Part shown: piece by piece, positions 10,764 to 23,300 of the stretch
Position numbering within the stretch: position 1 is the first letter of the stretch
How the letters are laid out: each line of letters starts with the position of its first letter
Origin: Chlorokybus atmophyticus
Lineage: Eukaryota > Streptophyta > Chlorokybophyceae > Chlorokybales > Chlorokybaceae
Direction of reading: 5' to 3'
Assembly: GCA_009103225.1 (NCBI GenBank)
Contig: RHPI01002090.1
Coordinates: forward strand, 312,214-376,213
DNA: 64,000 nucleotides
Notes under the pieces: model-generated
Told to the model about the DNA's origin: nothing
Database searches by the model: none
What the model saw: the letters and a program-made list of their open reading frames with translations, nothing else
Program-made: the position numbers and the translations under genes

Positions 10764-12981
10764 ATGGCGGCGGTGGCGTTGACGGCGGCGGCATTGTCGT
10801 GCAGCTACCGCAGCTGCCACGTGGCTGCGGGGGAGCGGCTCCGGCCTGCACAACCGCCTTCTTCAACGTGCTGGCGCCGTCGGCGGCGGCGATGGCTATG
10901 GCCATCGCTGCAGAACGGTCTCACAGCGGCTGCTGCACCAGCGTTCAGGCCAGTCCAGGCCAGGCGGGAGGGAGACCGGGCGGGTCCCTCACCATCTGCT
11001 GCAGCTGCTGCTGCGAAAGAGGAGGAGGAGGAGGGGCAAGGACGACAACCACAAGGAGGAGCAGCAGGTCGACCTCGCCGCCGACCTCGCCAACCTCGTC
11101 CGCCAGCGGCGGAGAGGGTGCTGGGAGCGTTGCTTAGAGGCACGTCTACCCCCGTGGGACAGTACCTCGCTGAACCCTCGAGCTTCCTTCACCGCATGGA
11201 CCCCAGGCTCAAACAGGTGATTGTAGAGCTATGCATGTGGCAGAGTTGATTGGTAATTGCGCATGCAGTGCAACACGCGTGGGGAGTTGCGTTGCAGTCA
11301 TCATGTAATGTGCAGTCAGTAGTAGTCAGTGCTAGTTTGTGCACAAGTTAGCAGGTTCACTGTGCTGGGTTTTTCGTGGAAGCAGGGGACGCGCCTCGTA
11401 TGCCGAGCAGTTTCATCAATACTTGCTGTTGCAGCCAAGACGCACTCCCTACCATGCAACCAGTTCGATACGGCATGTGCATGCGCACATGTCGCCATTG
11501 TTTTTACAGCGTACCAATGAAACGCTCTCCAGTCACTTGGCTTTGTTGATTGACAATAGCACCATGTTTCACTTCTATGGCAACGGTTGGCGATTGCTTG
11601 ATCTTGTGCATCACACAGGCATGGTTGGTCGCACTGGTTGTTCTCCCCTCCAGAGCAGATCTGCCGATCCGCATCGGCGTCGCAGTAGCCGTAGCATCTC
11701 TCACAGGTTGGCGCAAATTAAACTTGTGTTTCCCATGCGTTCACCAGTTATTTGACAAGGTGGTCTGTATGCCTGCTTACAGTCTCACGTTGCCCGTGAG
11801 CAGTGTGGGCACTGCCGCCACGTGTGTGGCGGTCGCAACTTGGACCACTCGTGCTGATCATCGCACTCCTATTCTTTGGCACCGCCTTCGGCTCAGACGG
11901 TGTCCCTCCCGTTTGGCAGGTACAGTGCCTCTTTTCTCCTGGTATCATGATAGTTGCACTTTCTGGCATACTCACTCCGGTGCGGATCACAACAGCCGCG
12001 CACGCCACCCGCAGCGCTGGAAGGCTTGCCAGAGCTGCCTAAGACAGGTGCTAGCTCGCACATTCTTGCGGAATAATTAAACAACAAGTATGTACACACC
12101 CTTGCTTGCATGCACAGACGCTCAAGGTGGCTTGCAGGATATCAATACGTCCTGTTCACTTTTGGACCCCTGCTGGTCACGCGCAGGGGCCTCTCTTTTG
12201 CAGCGTCAACCAGCGCCCTTTCATTCACAGTATGGTTGCTGCGTACACTGGTCATGCCAAGGTGTCCAATCAATAGTTTGACTCAATGTTCCATTGCACG
12301 CAGGTCTTGCAGAGCGCCACATTGTGTCTGGCAACGACCACATCCGAGTCGCTGGCGGCTTCCCTGCGGTGGTTCATGCGGCCCCTGCAGCTCGTGGGCG
12401 TGCCGGTGGACGAGCTGTCGCTTGTGCTGCTGCTGGGACTCCGCTTTACTGCACTTGTGTTTGAACAGGTGCATGCTACTTTACTCAGCCACATGCTGAA
12501 CACGTATGTTGGCCTTTATATATGTTGGCCTTTATGGACACGGCGGTGGCAGGTCAGGAGCATAGTGCTTGGTGCTGTATCACGAGGCGTAGACTGGAAA
12601 GCCCTCTCACCACTTGAGACCGCCGATGGTAGATACTCTCTCACCGTATGATATGGCAGCTGGCATGCATTGGTCTTAACCATTTCAACTCTGCTCTCTA
12701 TGCAGTGCTGGTGTCCCTGGGCGCGCGGCTGTTTTCCAACCTCTTTGCAGATGCAGAAAACATTGCTCAGGTAAGCCTTGTCACGCAATATATGTCAGCT
12801 CTGGTACGCAACTTGTTGTCACATGCAGGCAATGGTTGCGCGAGGGTTCAAGGGCGCGAAACAGCACAATGTGCACCTGCTTGTGCGCTTCAAGTTGTCA
12901 TTCATTGACTACTTGAGCCTGATGCTGCTGGTTGCATTTACGCTCGCAACAGTTGGCGTGCCGCAGCTACCGCACTTGTAA
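10764..12981 (+). CDS. ABCI12: Plastid ECF transporter T-component, EcfT/CbiQ family
   Basis: Nine exons close in phase to 419 residues: 10764-11216, 11619-11706, 11804-11919, 11996-12047, 12138-12229, 12304-12468, 12553-12628, 12706-12770, 12829-12981. The protein is the membrane coupling subunit of an energy-coupling-factor type transporter, a family whose plant member ABCI12 sits in the chloroplast. About 130 basic, Ala-rich N-terminal residues look like a long transit peptide. The family core then begins (DPRLK, AWLVALVVLPSRADLP), with hydrophobic helices, FQSA-like LQSATLCLATTT, FMRPLQLVGVP and LLLGLRFTALVFEQVRS. The Ala-Arg-Gly coupling signature AMVARGFKG is intact near the C-terminus. 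I chose ATG 10764 (MAAVAL) over the upstream ATG at 10752 because it gives a typical transit start. It is convergent with SURF2, 131 bp apart. The substrate is unknown. Confidence 0.9.
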
Positions 12982-13112
12982 AAGGAAACAAGCTCGCAAA
13001 GGAGTGATACCAATCTAGCAGGCCCCTTGCAAACGCATGCATAATGCAAAGGCCACGCATGCACCAAAGGAAGTGTTTCAATCTTTTCTGTTTCAACATC
13101 TGTTGAACTGAG

Positions 13113-14751
13113 TTATGATTTGGCCTTCTTCTTGCGCGGTTTACTCGCGCCGCCTGCTGCTGTCCGCCTTTTTGCCCTGTAACAGTCAACATGCAGTCTT
13201 GAGTGACCTGCAGCCAATACATACACACTGACACAGATTGATCATACAAGGATGACGCGTACGCCGTAGGTCGATGCAAGCGTCCCTCATTAGCCATTCC
13301 ATCGGCGTCCTCATCATCTGCCAAGCAAGCATTCAACAGAGGTTTAAGTCAGCACATCTTCAGTGCCTAGGCAAACCAGGCTGGCGGGCACTCGATGACA
13401 CGTGTTGCACACTTGGACACAAAAGAACTCAGACGATGTTGTGTGTTATACACCCGCCGTGCATGCGCGCTTTTATTGCGCATTTACTGTACACCCTTAT
13501 TGCACGCAACACCCACCTGAAGATGGTTCCTCCTCTGCAACTCCCTCCATGGCTACTTCTTCACCGTCAGGTGGCTGCCAGTCTGGGCCGCCGCTGCTCG
13601 TGGTGGTTTGCGGCTGCGTCTCACTGTGCGAAGCCGCTGCAAACAACCACAACACGTCACGGAGTGCACGGAGTGAGGTAGATGAAGAGCAACTAGTTTA
13701 GTGCACTTGCTGCTGTGCCTTTTGGTAAAGCTGAAGGCATGACCAAGAGGTAGAAGATGACAACCAAACACAACATACCGAGTGCCCGCTGGTACTTTTT
13801 GCCTGCCAGGTGCTTTGCGACGGCCTCCGGCTTTGCGTTGACAAGCTTGCCAGTGACTTTACAAACCAACATGCCACTGCCAGCGCAACAGGGAACGACA
13901 CATCAAACCCCCATTCCCAACCTTAAGGGGTTTATACGGCAGCAACCCCATCTGCTGTGTTGGAAGGCGTGCCCGTGCTATTGACAAACAAGGCGTCACC
14001 GATACAATACACAAAACAAGTTCGAGAGTGACTTGAAGACACAGTGCAGTATGAACAGTGTTTTCAAAAGTCTACCACTAGTAGTGTACTGTACTGTACT
14101 GTCTGTGAGAATATGGTGTGTTGCATGGCGGGTTTGGAGCGGAGGGGCCTGGTCTCTGCTATAGTGTACGAACTCCGCATGTTGCCAGAACATGCATTGA
14201 CCAAAAAGACATGTGAACAGCAGCAGCAGCAGCAAGCCACACAATCCGAAACAGTGTCTGCACTCACGGTTTGTCCGACGACACGTCGAAGTTGTCTCCG
14301 TACTGGTTGACCGCCTCCGCCCTCTCCCTGGCTTTGGCGAAGTGCCTCGACTGCAGGTGCGCCTTCACTGCGCCGGCGTCAGGCGGCATCTCGTGCCCCG
14401 TAAGACGGCATCTCACCTTGCCATTGCTCGTCTGCAGAAGGTAAGTACGTCATGTCAATTTGCTTGCTTGCTGCTTGCTGCTTGCACGCAAGCACGCAGG
14501 CAGTCCAGGCCAATCCAGTCCAGGCAGGGCTGTTCCCTTGCCAGGCCAAAACTAGCCTGAGACTCCGCCGTGGCCAAGCGCATGCATGTCAGCGTGAATA
14601 ATAAAGCAAGTGAACACACCTGCTCCAAGTAAGATACGTGCGTGGCCAGCAGCTGCGGCAGCTCCATGCTTCCGGGCATCACCGCCGCCGCTACCGCCAC
14701 CTCCACCGCCGTCGCCGCCACTACTTCCTTTCCAATAGATATCTTCACCAT
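13113..14751 (-). CDS. SURF2: Surfeit locus protein 2 (SURF2) homologue
   Basis: Six exons on the minus strand close in phase: 14751 (or 14679)-14620, 14431-14268, 13876-13779, 13636-13517, 13317-13248, 13176-13113. The product is 215 residues from the first ATG, or 191 from the second (MPGSMELPQLL), which looks more like the family start. Two repeats typical of SURF2 are visible: KVRCRLTGHEMP with HLQSRHFAKA, and LVCKVTGKLVN with VAKHLAGKKYQRAL. An acidic Ser/Glu linker and a lysine-rich end (KPRKKKAKS) follow, as in animal SURF2, which is nucleolar. The biochemical role of the family is not established. It shares a 499-bp divergent upstream region with RPN7. Confidence 0.85.
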
Positions 14752-15250
14752 TCATTTGCAAAGAAATAGATATCTGTCACCTCGATGCCTCCATATCGAG
14801 CCCTCTCTCAACCCCAACAACCAGCATAAGCAAACCCTAAGCTGACGTTGCCTGTGCTCTCCAGGCGGTGGCGGCTTTGGTGGTCGACGGGTGGTTGCGG
14901 TGGTCGGCGTTGCTTCTGGCTGGTACTGCTGCTAATTCGTTTAACTTGTTCCTGAGAGTACAAGGGTAGCTACCCTATCAGGAGCTGGTTTGACACACTG
15001 CAGCAGTGCACTGAGGTTCGTTGGTCCGTTTTGTGTGTTAACCCCCTGCATGGCTCTTGTCTTTCTGAGGTGTTAGTGAACATTAAGCAGTCATTAAGTT
15101 TTGCAGCCGCATTTCCTGTCTTTTGAGCAGCGTTTGATAGTATGATTGTCGTGGCCATGAACGTTGAAGCGGGTTGGTCGATTATGCGTTCAGATACTTC
15201 TTCTGTAGCTTGATTTTGCTCTCTAAATCGTGCTTTTTAGAATCACCACC
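14752..15250. promoter_or_regulatory. Divergent promoter region between SURF2 and RPN7
   Basis: About 500 bp separate the two ATGs. No exon or obvious core element could be assigned. If SURF2 starts at 14679, the region is 72 bp longer. Confidence 0.45.
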
Positions 15251-17380
15251 ATGGCGGAGGACGCGCCCATGGAGACGGTGGATGCAGAGGTTGCGATTCC
15301 TGTTGATCCCATGCTTGAGTTGGCGCACCTGCGGTTCGCCCTGAAGAGACCAGACTTGCCAGTTAAGGAGAAGAACAGGTTGCAGGAAGAGTTGAAGACA
15401 GCAGTCATCAATGGAGGTGAGTAGATCATGCAGACGCTGTGTTTTCGTCAGGGACTCTAAGGTTGGTTTAATTGAACAGCGGCTGCATGGATGTGACCAC
15501 AGGTTGTGCGTAGCATCCATATTGTTGACCTTGTGTTTGCTGCCAGCCAAGACGCCCCTGTATAAGCTGTTTGTTGAGGAGTTTGGGTGGGAACTGCACG
15601 CAAAGCAGCTGGAAGAGCTTGAACAGAAGAATGCCACAGATCTGCAGGCCATTGAGGACAAGTAAGCAGCAGCTTAATGTTGAGGATGATGTTATGCTTT
15701 TCTATCAGTCATTGTTTTGTCAACGCTTAGGCGTATGATATTGCATGAATGCGCATGTGACTGCTATACCCTATGTGAAGGCGTGTTTATGAACACTGAA
15801 GGTTACCTCAATGCTTGACAGAATCAAAGATGCAGAAGAAAACCTTGGGGACACCGAAGTGCGCGAGGCACTACTTGCAAAAGCCGAGTATTTTGTAAAC
15901 ATTGGTGATAAGGTATGCACGACGTAGCAGGACGCACAGCTCAGGTTTAGCGTTGCAGTTGTGTGCATCATGCAGGTTGCCTAAGTCTATTTGTGATTGC
16001 GTCCTCAGGACAAAGCGCTTGCAGCTTTGCAAGTAACAGAGGACAAGACCGTCGCTGTCGGCCAGAAGATGGACCTGGTATTCACAGTGTTGCGCGTTGG
16101 GTTGTTCTGGATGGACTTTCCGTTGATACGACGCAATATAGAAAAGGCGAAGAGGTAATCCTTGAGCTCGAAGGCATGCTAGTCACGCTCATTGCTGATG
16201 CAGCGTGCATTCACTGTTGTAGGTGTTTTGTATAGCACACCATTGAATCTGAGTTACGACACGTTGGTGATTGAGTTCAAGTAGTGCACAACAGGACTGC
16301 GGTAAGTTGCAACTGACACTGCCTGCCTTGTGCGCGTAGCCTATTTGAAGAGGGTGGAGACTGGGAGCGCAAGAACAGGCTTAAGGTGTACGAGGGGTTG
16401 TATGCAATGGCCATCCGAGATTTCAAGAAAGCAGCAGGGCTCTACCTCGATTCTGTCAGCACGTTCACATCATATGAGCTCTTCCCGTACAACACGTTCG
16501 CTTTCTACACAGTGATCACGTCCATCATTTCTCTAGACCGAGTATCACTCAAGAAGAAGGTAAGTTTCTGTGTGAAAGCTCTATGTGTGTAGCAGTGCGT
16601 GAAGAAGTTGCTCCCTGCAGGTTATTGACGCTCCAGAGATCCTGGCTGTGATCTCAAGCATTCCCCATCTCGGGGACTTCATGAACTCCTTGTACTTCTG
16701 CAAGTACCATCAGTTCTACCGCTCACTCAGTAAGTGCATAGCTAGCAGGCACCATGCCGTCGTTGAATACAAGCCAGGCACCAATGCAGTTGTAAGGGAG
16801 GGCGGCGGACCTGACCTGTTGTGCTGCAGTTGAGATAACCGAGGCCATCAAAGCAGACCGTTACCTGCGGCCGCACGTGCGTTACTTCATGCGAGAGGTG
16901 CGCGTTGTGGCGTACTCGCAGTTCCTTCAGTCGTACAAGAGCGTCACCCTAGCATCCATGGCAGCTGCATTCGGAGTTACCGTTGACTTCCTGGACAAGT
17001 AAGCGTGTGTTCCGGCTAGCGCAGTGTATTCATTTGCATAACCTCATTGGCTGATGTCTGAGCTGTGTAGTTATCATCACAATCATGCTTGAAGCCAGCA
17101 TCTTTTGTGCTTCTGCCATGACGAGCACCGAGGCAGCCTTTGCACTGGTGAAAGTTTGAAGTTGGCAGGGGACTGAGGCCCTCATGCGTTGTTTGCACTT
17201 CGCAGTGAGCTGTCCACGTTCATCGCATCCGGCAGGCTCAATTGTAAGATTGACAAGGTTGGAGGAGTGTTGGAGACAAACCGCCCTGACGCCAAGAACG
17301 CCCTTTACCAGAATACAATCAAGCAAGGAGACCTGTTGTTGAACAGAGTGCAAAAACTGTCGCGAGTCATTCACTTGTAA
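15251..17380 (+). CDS. RPN7: 26S proteasome regulatory subunit RPN7 (PSMD6)
   Basis: Eight exons close in phase to 396 residues, close to the usual 389-400: 15251-15416, 15547-15661, 15822-15912, 16009-16154, 16340-16559, 16621-16729, 16830-16998, 17206-17380. RPN7 is a PCI-domain subunit of the 19S lid. The N-terminal helical repeats ([50 protein letters not shown]) and the RPN7 block ([20 protein letters not shown]) are plain. The C-terminal PCI winged helix ends with [37 protein letters not shown] and the conserved NRPDAKN. The ATG has a good context (CACCATGGC). Two TGTAA motifs, the usual algal poly(A) signal, lie at the stop and just after it. Confidence 0.97.
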
Positions 17381-18799
17381 ACAAGCCATGTAAAGCGGAT
17401 GCTGCCAGTTGCTTTCCTGCATGGTGTCTCTGTGAAAGTGCACAGCATTTGCTATGATAGCTTAATTGGTGGACTGCGATAACAGCGGTCACACGCGCTG
17501 CGGCATGACGATACACATCAGCAACAAACGTAGTATGCTATGTGGTAGTGGGGAGTGGTAGAGTTTGCTTGCGCGTGTTGTAGACAGCATGTGGATGCAC
17601 ATCAGATAAGCGTATCCACAATCTGCAGCTGAGTACAAGGGAGCAAGTAGCGAGCCTCTTGCACAAAGTCTCACAGTACGCATACCAATACTCTGTGATC
17701 AGAACGGGTGAACTTCTTGTGACATGAGAAACCGCAGCACGGTTGACATTTTTTACGTCCAATCCAAGATGTGGATGGTTTCAATACATATTACATGCGA
17801 AGGATGCAGCCAAGCAAAACACAACCACAGTGTGCATGACGATGAAGAGAGAAAACGAGGCACAGTGCTAAATGAATGCGCCATTGATCAGCTCACAGGC
17901 TGCAGGCAGGTGCGTGCATTGCGACACTTGCCGCTGTCTTGGTTCTATACAAGTAGACCTGGTTTGCTTTCAAGCACATGCAGCTTGTTGACTTTGGAAG
18001 TGTCAACCAGTATACTGTAGCAACCTGCCCTGGGGCAGTTGCAATGAGCGCTGGTCAGAACGCACCACTCGTGTGCCACAAAGTACCTGAAAACTGAACC
18101 ACTCCTACATACATAGGCATTCTAGTAGGGCAGATGCAAGTATGCGCGCACACACACACAGGCACAGTCTCAGAGCAAGAAGACAGCAACAACAAACACA
18201 ACTACAAGCAACGGGGGCAAGAAACTATGCTAGGTACTAAGTGCATGCAGCTATGTGCAATGGTGGCGGGCAAGTTACCAAGCTGAGGCGGGCTCAGCAA
18301 CCGACCTGAGCACACATGGGAGATACATGTATGGACAGTTCAGTCACTGTCCCACACGCTCACTAGCCACATGCGGTCACCCGCACTTGAAAACTGCTCT
18401 CGTTAGGCCGTATGCATCCCAATGATGACGATATGTTGCATCAGCACCACCATTGATCAATGGTGGTGCTGATGCAACATATCGTCATCAAAGAAAGGTT
18501 GGGAGGGAGGGCCCGGGTCACTCACATTGTGTGCTGCCGCAATCTCTCATTAGCATGGCAACAATAACATAACACCAACACTGCCAGCAACACGGTGCTT
18601 GTTGCAATGGCATGGCACATGTCACAGTACATCTCAGCACCTAGCATTACTGGCTGACGTGCTGTGAATGTCGTGCACTGCGCTCGTCAATCACTTTACA
18701 GCCGACACAAACACAACACAGATTCTGGGCACCGACATCGGACGTTGGCTAATTGGCGGCAGTAGTAGCGGTGGCGGCATTGGCGGCCTGGTCTGAGAG
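17381..18799. other. Intergenic region RPN7 to ERG28 with a 68-bp palindrome
   Basis: No exon was recognised in 1.4 kb. A plus-strand frame at 17724-18020 looks random in composition. The main structure is the perfect palindrome at 18423-18490. Confidence 0.55.
18423..18490. repeat. Perfect 68-bp DNA palindrome
   Basis: Two 34-bp arms meet at TTGA/TCAA with no spacer and no mismatch. The first base outside each arm breaks the symmetry. The sequence is not low complexity. It lies 1.04 kb after the RPN7 stop and 310 bp before the ERG28 ATG. Confidence 0.95.
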
Positions 18800-19961
18800 A
18801 TGGGCGGGCTGCCCGTGTGGCTGGTGGTGGTAGGCCTGCTGCGACTGCTGGCCGTCGTCCTTGGCATCCTCAAGCCAGAGACCGTGCGGCAGCAGGTGTT
18901 CCCCAACACGCCCGGTATGTTTGTGCACGCGCATGCACACGCACATGGACGGTCGCCCTGCCTCGCCTGGCTTCGTGTGCGACATGTACTGCGGACTTGC
19001 TGCAGACGCGACAGCAACTGCGCAGCACGCGTGCATCCGGCACGCATCTGCAACAGCAGCACTTTGCATGAGCCAGGGATAGCGCACGGTGCGGCATCGG
19101 AAACCTTGCATTGTGTACACATAGTAAATGTATGTTGACAGTTCAGTTATAACAATCTGCTTGCGCAAATTTGACTCGTAGGCATTGAACAGCAACCGCC
19201 TGTTTATGCACGCGAATATGGGTGCGCAGGCGCTCCTGTTCCGCCCCCTGTCTCTCACTCCCAAGCATGGTGTCGAGTCAGTTCAGTCGGTCTCTGTTTG
19301 ACAACATGCCAGCGCCTACGCAACAAGCATGAAGTCCGTTGTAACCCTATTGTCCCTCATGCAACACAGCGCGCATGGCTTCTCAATTGTGAAGCAGCTC
19401 GTGCACTTGTTGGCATTGCTGCGCAGGTGCACGAGAGCATCAAGATCCTACTGTACTGACAACAACATATGATGCTGTATGTATATACGCCCTGCCCACT
19501 TTCCATGCGTACACTTTATATCTTACAGCCCACATTGATAGCAGCAACCGCGTGTCACCATAACAACATCTGTTCCGCGCAGTGACGGGCACGCACGCCA
19601 GGACATTTTCTGCCTGGACGTTTACCACCTGCATGCTGTGCATGCTATGCGCCTCCGATATGCACTCCAGGACGATATACTTGGCGACATTGCTGTCGTT
19701 TGTGATCGCGCTCGTTCACCTGGGGTCCGAGTTTGCTGTCTTCAAGACAATGTCAGCAAGCACATTTGCTTCACCAGGCATTGTGGCAAGTGAGTACTGC
19801 GTGAATCACTCGTGTGCAACATGCATGGTGCAGCAAGCATCATTGTACCAGGTTGCGTTGCAGTTGCCTAAGCTGCAATTCTGCGTGCTTCTATGTCAAC
19901 AGGTGTCTCTATACTCTGGATGCTGAAGGAGCAGAATACATACTTGCAGTCCGCAAAGTAA
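18800..19961 (+). CDS. ERG28: Ergosterol biosynthesis protein 28 (ERG28) homologue
   Basis: Three exons close in phase to 126 residues, the normal family size: 18800-18914, 19583-19789, 19903-19961. ERG28 is a small ER membrane scaffold that tethers the C-4 demethylation enzymes of sterol synthesis. Visible family blocks are the first helix (WLVVVGLLRLLAVVLG), the ARTFSAWTFTTC motif matching the conserved H-x-RTF-x-W-T region, IYLATLLSFVIALVHLGSEF, and the last helix ending in SILWML. Intron 1 (668 bp) is long for this window. Open frames inside it do not extend the family match. The gene is convergent with RAD50. Confidence 0.9.
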
Positions 19962-20337
19962 GGTTGTCATAAAACTAGGTTACAATAGGCTAGCACTCAG
20001 CCACCATCGCACCATTTTGGTGTTTCAGTTACCTTGGAATGCTATGACTTCATAGACACACAGGAGCGAGTCGCGCACTGTGTTTGTACATGCGTTGGGT
20101 GTCACACATCAGTGAACTCAGACAAGAACAGATGTCACACGAGTTGGGCTTATGTACACATGCCTGTGCGCTATTTTGTGCTCTAACGTTGTGTTAACCA
20201 ACAGCCTAGTCAAAGATCTCCTGACGCTCAATCAAACTGTGTTGACTGCAAGAGCATTTCACGTAGGTTAGTCAGTACAGTTGCATGCAAACCATTTGCG
20301 CATGGTTGCAATAACAGGTTAATGGTTGTGCAGGCAC
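19962..20337. other. Convergent intergenic region ERG28/RAD50
   Basis: 376 bp between two stop codons. No coding or structural feature was seen. It must hold both poly(A) sites. Confidence 0.5.
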
Positions 20338-23300
20338 TTACTTGTCATCTTTGGAAACTCTCCAGTAATGCTGCGCATGCTCGCGCTGCCCGATCATGTG
20401 TGCAAACTTCTCGTCGTGCGTGATCACGATGAGCTGAAAGTTGGTCTGCTCCCTTCGGGCGTTCATGATGCTGCAGACAGTAAGCTGTTACGGGAGGCTG
20501 TAGAAATTATTCACCTGATTGTTAGCGCTGGACATGCACACACACGCGCAGTTTACTTGAGAAGGGCCGCAGCCAAGCTTTCCGAGTTTGCAGCATCCAG
20601 GTTTGTTGTAGGCTCATCCAAAGCCAGTATGCCACAGTTGAGACAGAAAGTCTCCGCCAGGGCTAGCCTGATGATCAAGCACGCCAACACCTGCAGGCCA
20701 CATGCAGTTGATGAGGTCACGGACAATTAAACACCGTGGTTTCCCCATGTGTTGTGCACTCACCTTCTGCCCCGCACTGCACCGTCCTCGCATGTCAAGC
20801 TCAGCATCACCGCTCTTCATCACCACCTATGTTTGCAAACAAGTCAGGTGTGCACCATCAAGTGGGGACATGCTGCGCTAAGGCCTACCCTGTAGTTGTA
20901 AGAGCGCTGAGCTGCATTGTCGTTATCTGAGCGGATGGCAATGGACTCAATGTCCTGGCCGCGATACGTCTGCTGCCACAGCTCATGGATGATCTTGTTA
21001 ATTTCAACCATCTTGTTGCTGTGGTAGGAGAGCAGCGCCCTGTAATAAGCAAGACACATCAACAAATTAGCACATACTCATGAGCTGTGCGCTGAAGAGG
21101 TTGGCATGGCCACATCAGCAAATAGCATACTTGTCCAAGGCTGAATAGTACTTGTCAAGGTCTCTGATGGCCCTCTCTGTGGTCTAAAATTTGCAAAATT
21201 GATGTCAGTGCAATGCCCTCCTGGAGCGAATGCCACTGGGACAGCCTTTGCCGTTGCAAACAGTAACACTGCAGCTTAGGTAAGGTGCAATGCACGACTT
21301 GCGATGAGGATACCAATCTACAGAGGATAGCAACCTTTACAGCTTGTTGTTGACGATCACCACTACCATGATGAAATACTGGCACAAACAGTCATAGCAG
21401 CTCACCTTGAGCTGAATCATCTGGTTGCGATGTCTGCGATCAATGTCTTTGTACTGTGACGCACCTAGTTCCCTTTGGTTCTTCAGAAGGTTGCTTTCGT
21501 ATGCGCTCAGTGTACCGCGGTTGCGATTTTGCTGCAGCAGTGAACAACGAGTATGCAGCACTCATGGATGCAAGGCAAGCCTTTGGCTGATGAATCCCCA
21601 GATTTAGCGAGTATACCTCATTCCGAAGTTCGTCCACTTCACGCTGATGGCGTTGTGCCTTATGGGTGAAGTCGTCAACCTCACCAACTTGCTGGATGGT
21701 ATTGCGCTTCTGCTCGATTTCACTACTGATCCTCTCAATGTCCTTCTTCATTTTTACATATGACAAAGTGTCATCGAGACACCGCTTCAATGAGTCTTGC
21801 TGCGACAATTTTTTTTCTTCTGCCTGCAATGCCTCCTGAGTCTTCTGTATGCGCTCTTCCAGTTTGTCCTGCTCCTGCATGCTGGCGGCGATGTCGGCTG
21901 AGATCTTCTCCAATTGCGCCTTCTTCCCGCTGCGCTCAAACCTGTTCCCACGTAGTATATCAGCACTTATTGCAAACCCACGACTATCTACTTAGCAAGA
22001 GTGGTAACAGGTCTTACTCTTCAACTGATGACATGATGGCCTTTACTTGATCCAAGTCCATTGCCAGCACGCGAAGCTGGTGCTCTTGCTCGGCCTCCAG
22101 CTTCTGTGCTGACGAGCGTGCTTGTTCACGCTGCCGAGTGAGGCTGTCTTTCTCACGTTCAATTGGAGCGAGGTTGGCTGTTAGTTGCTGCACACAATGG
22201 CATGAGCAACGATGGCATACGTCCACTTACTCAGATTATCAGGTGCATACAAGCGGCACACCTGTATCTCATCTCGTAGGGACCTCATTTGCGTCTGCAA
22301 CTCGACTCTCAGCTTCTTCATGTTCTCTAGCTTCTCGCGTGAAGCATCCAGGCGTTCAATTGCTTGCACTGCTTGCCTAAGCTCAGCCTCCACATTGAGC
22401 TTTCGTCGCTCCGCCACATCTTTTTTGCGTTGCAAGTCTTGCCTTTGCCTATCCTCTACCACCCTGCCAAGAGCATTCCAAGCCCACTCAACAAGTAACC
22501 CAAAAGTTCATCAACGTGAGGCAGATTACAGGCCTTACCTCTGTTCGCGAGCAGCGTCCAGCTCGGTTGTAACCTGCTCCTTTGTACGGCTTGCAGCAGC
22601 ACCGGCACCCAATCTTGCCTCCTCATCCTTCACCCATCTCTCTAGCGCATCGGTCTCCTTCACAAGCCGGTCAACATTTTCCGCCTCAGCTGCCAGCTTG
22701 GTGCATTCTTTCAACTCGTAGGAAAGCATGTCAACCTCGCCTTGCAGCTGCAACGAGTTCATGCGAGTCAATCACAAGCAAGGCAGGCAGGTGTTGCTTG
22801 TGAGGTGTACATGTGACTGGTACACATACATCATCCAGGGTGCTTCGCAATTCGTCGCATTTGGCTTCCTTGTCTTTGAGAACTTCAGACTCCAAAGTGA
22901 TCTCCTTCTGCAGCTCCTCGGACTGCAGCCACTTTGGCCTCGCGTCCATGAACAGCGCAACATCGCGCTCCAACATTGCAATGCGGTTGTTGGCGTCTTG
23001 CATCATGCGAGGCATAGCACGGTTCTTCTCCTCTTGCTGAACAGAGCAGAGATTGTCATGCCCAAGGTATATGGTAGTGCAAGCTGTTAACAATCACTGC
23101 ATGCATTCTGCAGAACCACACCTCGAGCAGCGACAACACACAACATTACTACTAAGCTACTACACTCATACAGCCTCTTCTCTGGCACACAGGAAGGTAT
23201 TACCTTGGAGCAGAACTCATGCACTTGCGAAACGTCAGCAAAGGAGCGTTCACACAACGGACATGCGTGCTGCTCGCGGGCTTTGCGAGTGAACCCAGCA

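Noticed and set aside
18914-19582. Open frames inside ERG28 intron 1
   Set aside because: ERG28 is complete without them, and they match no family and shift frame repeatedly.
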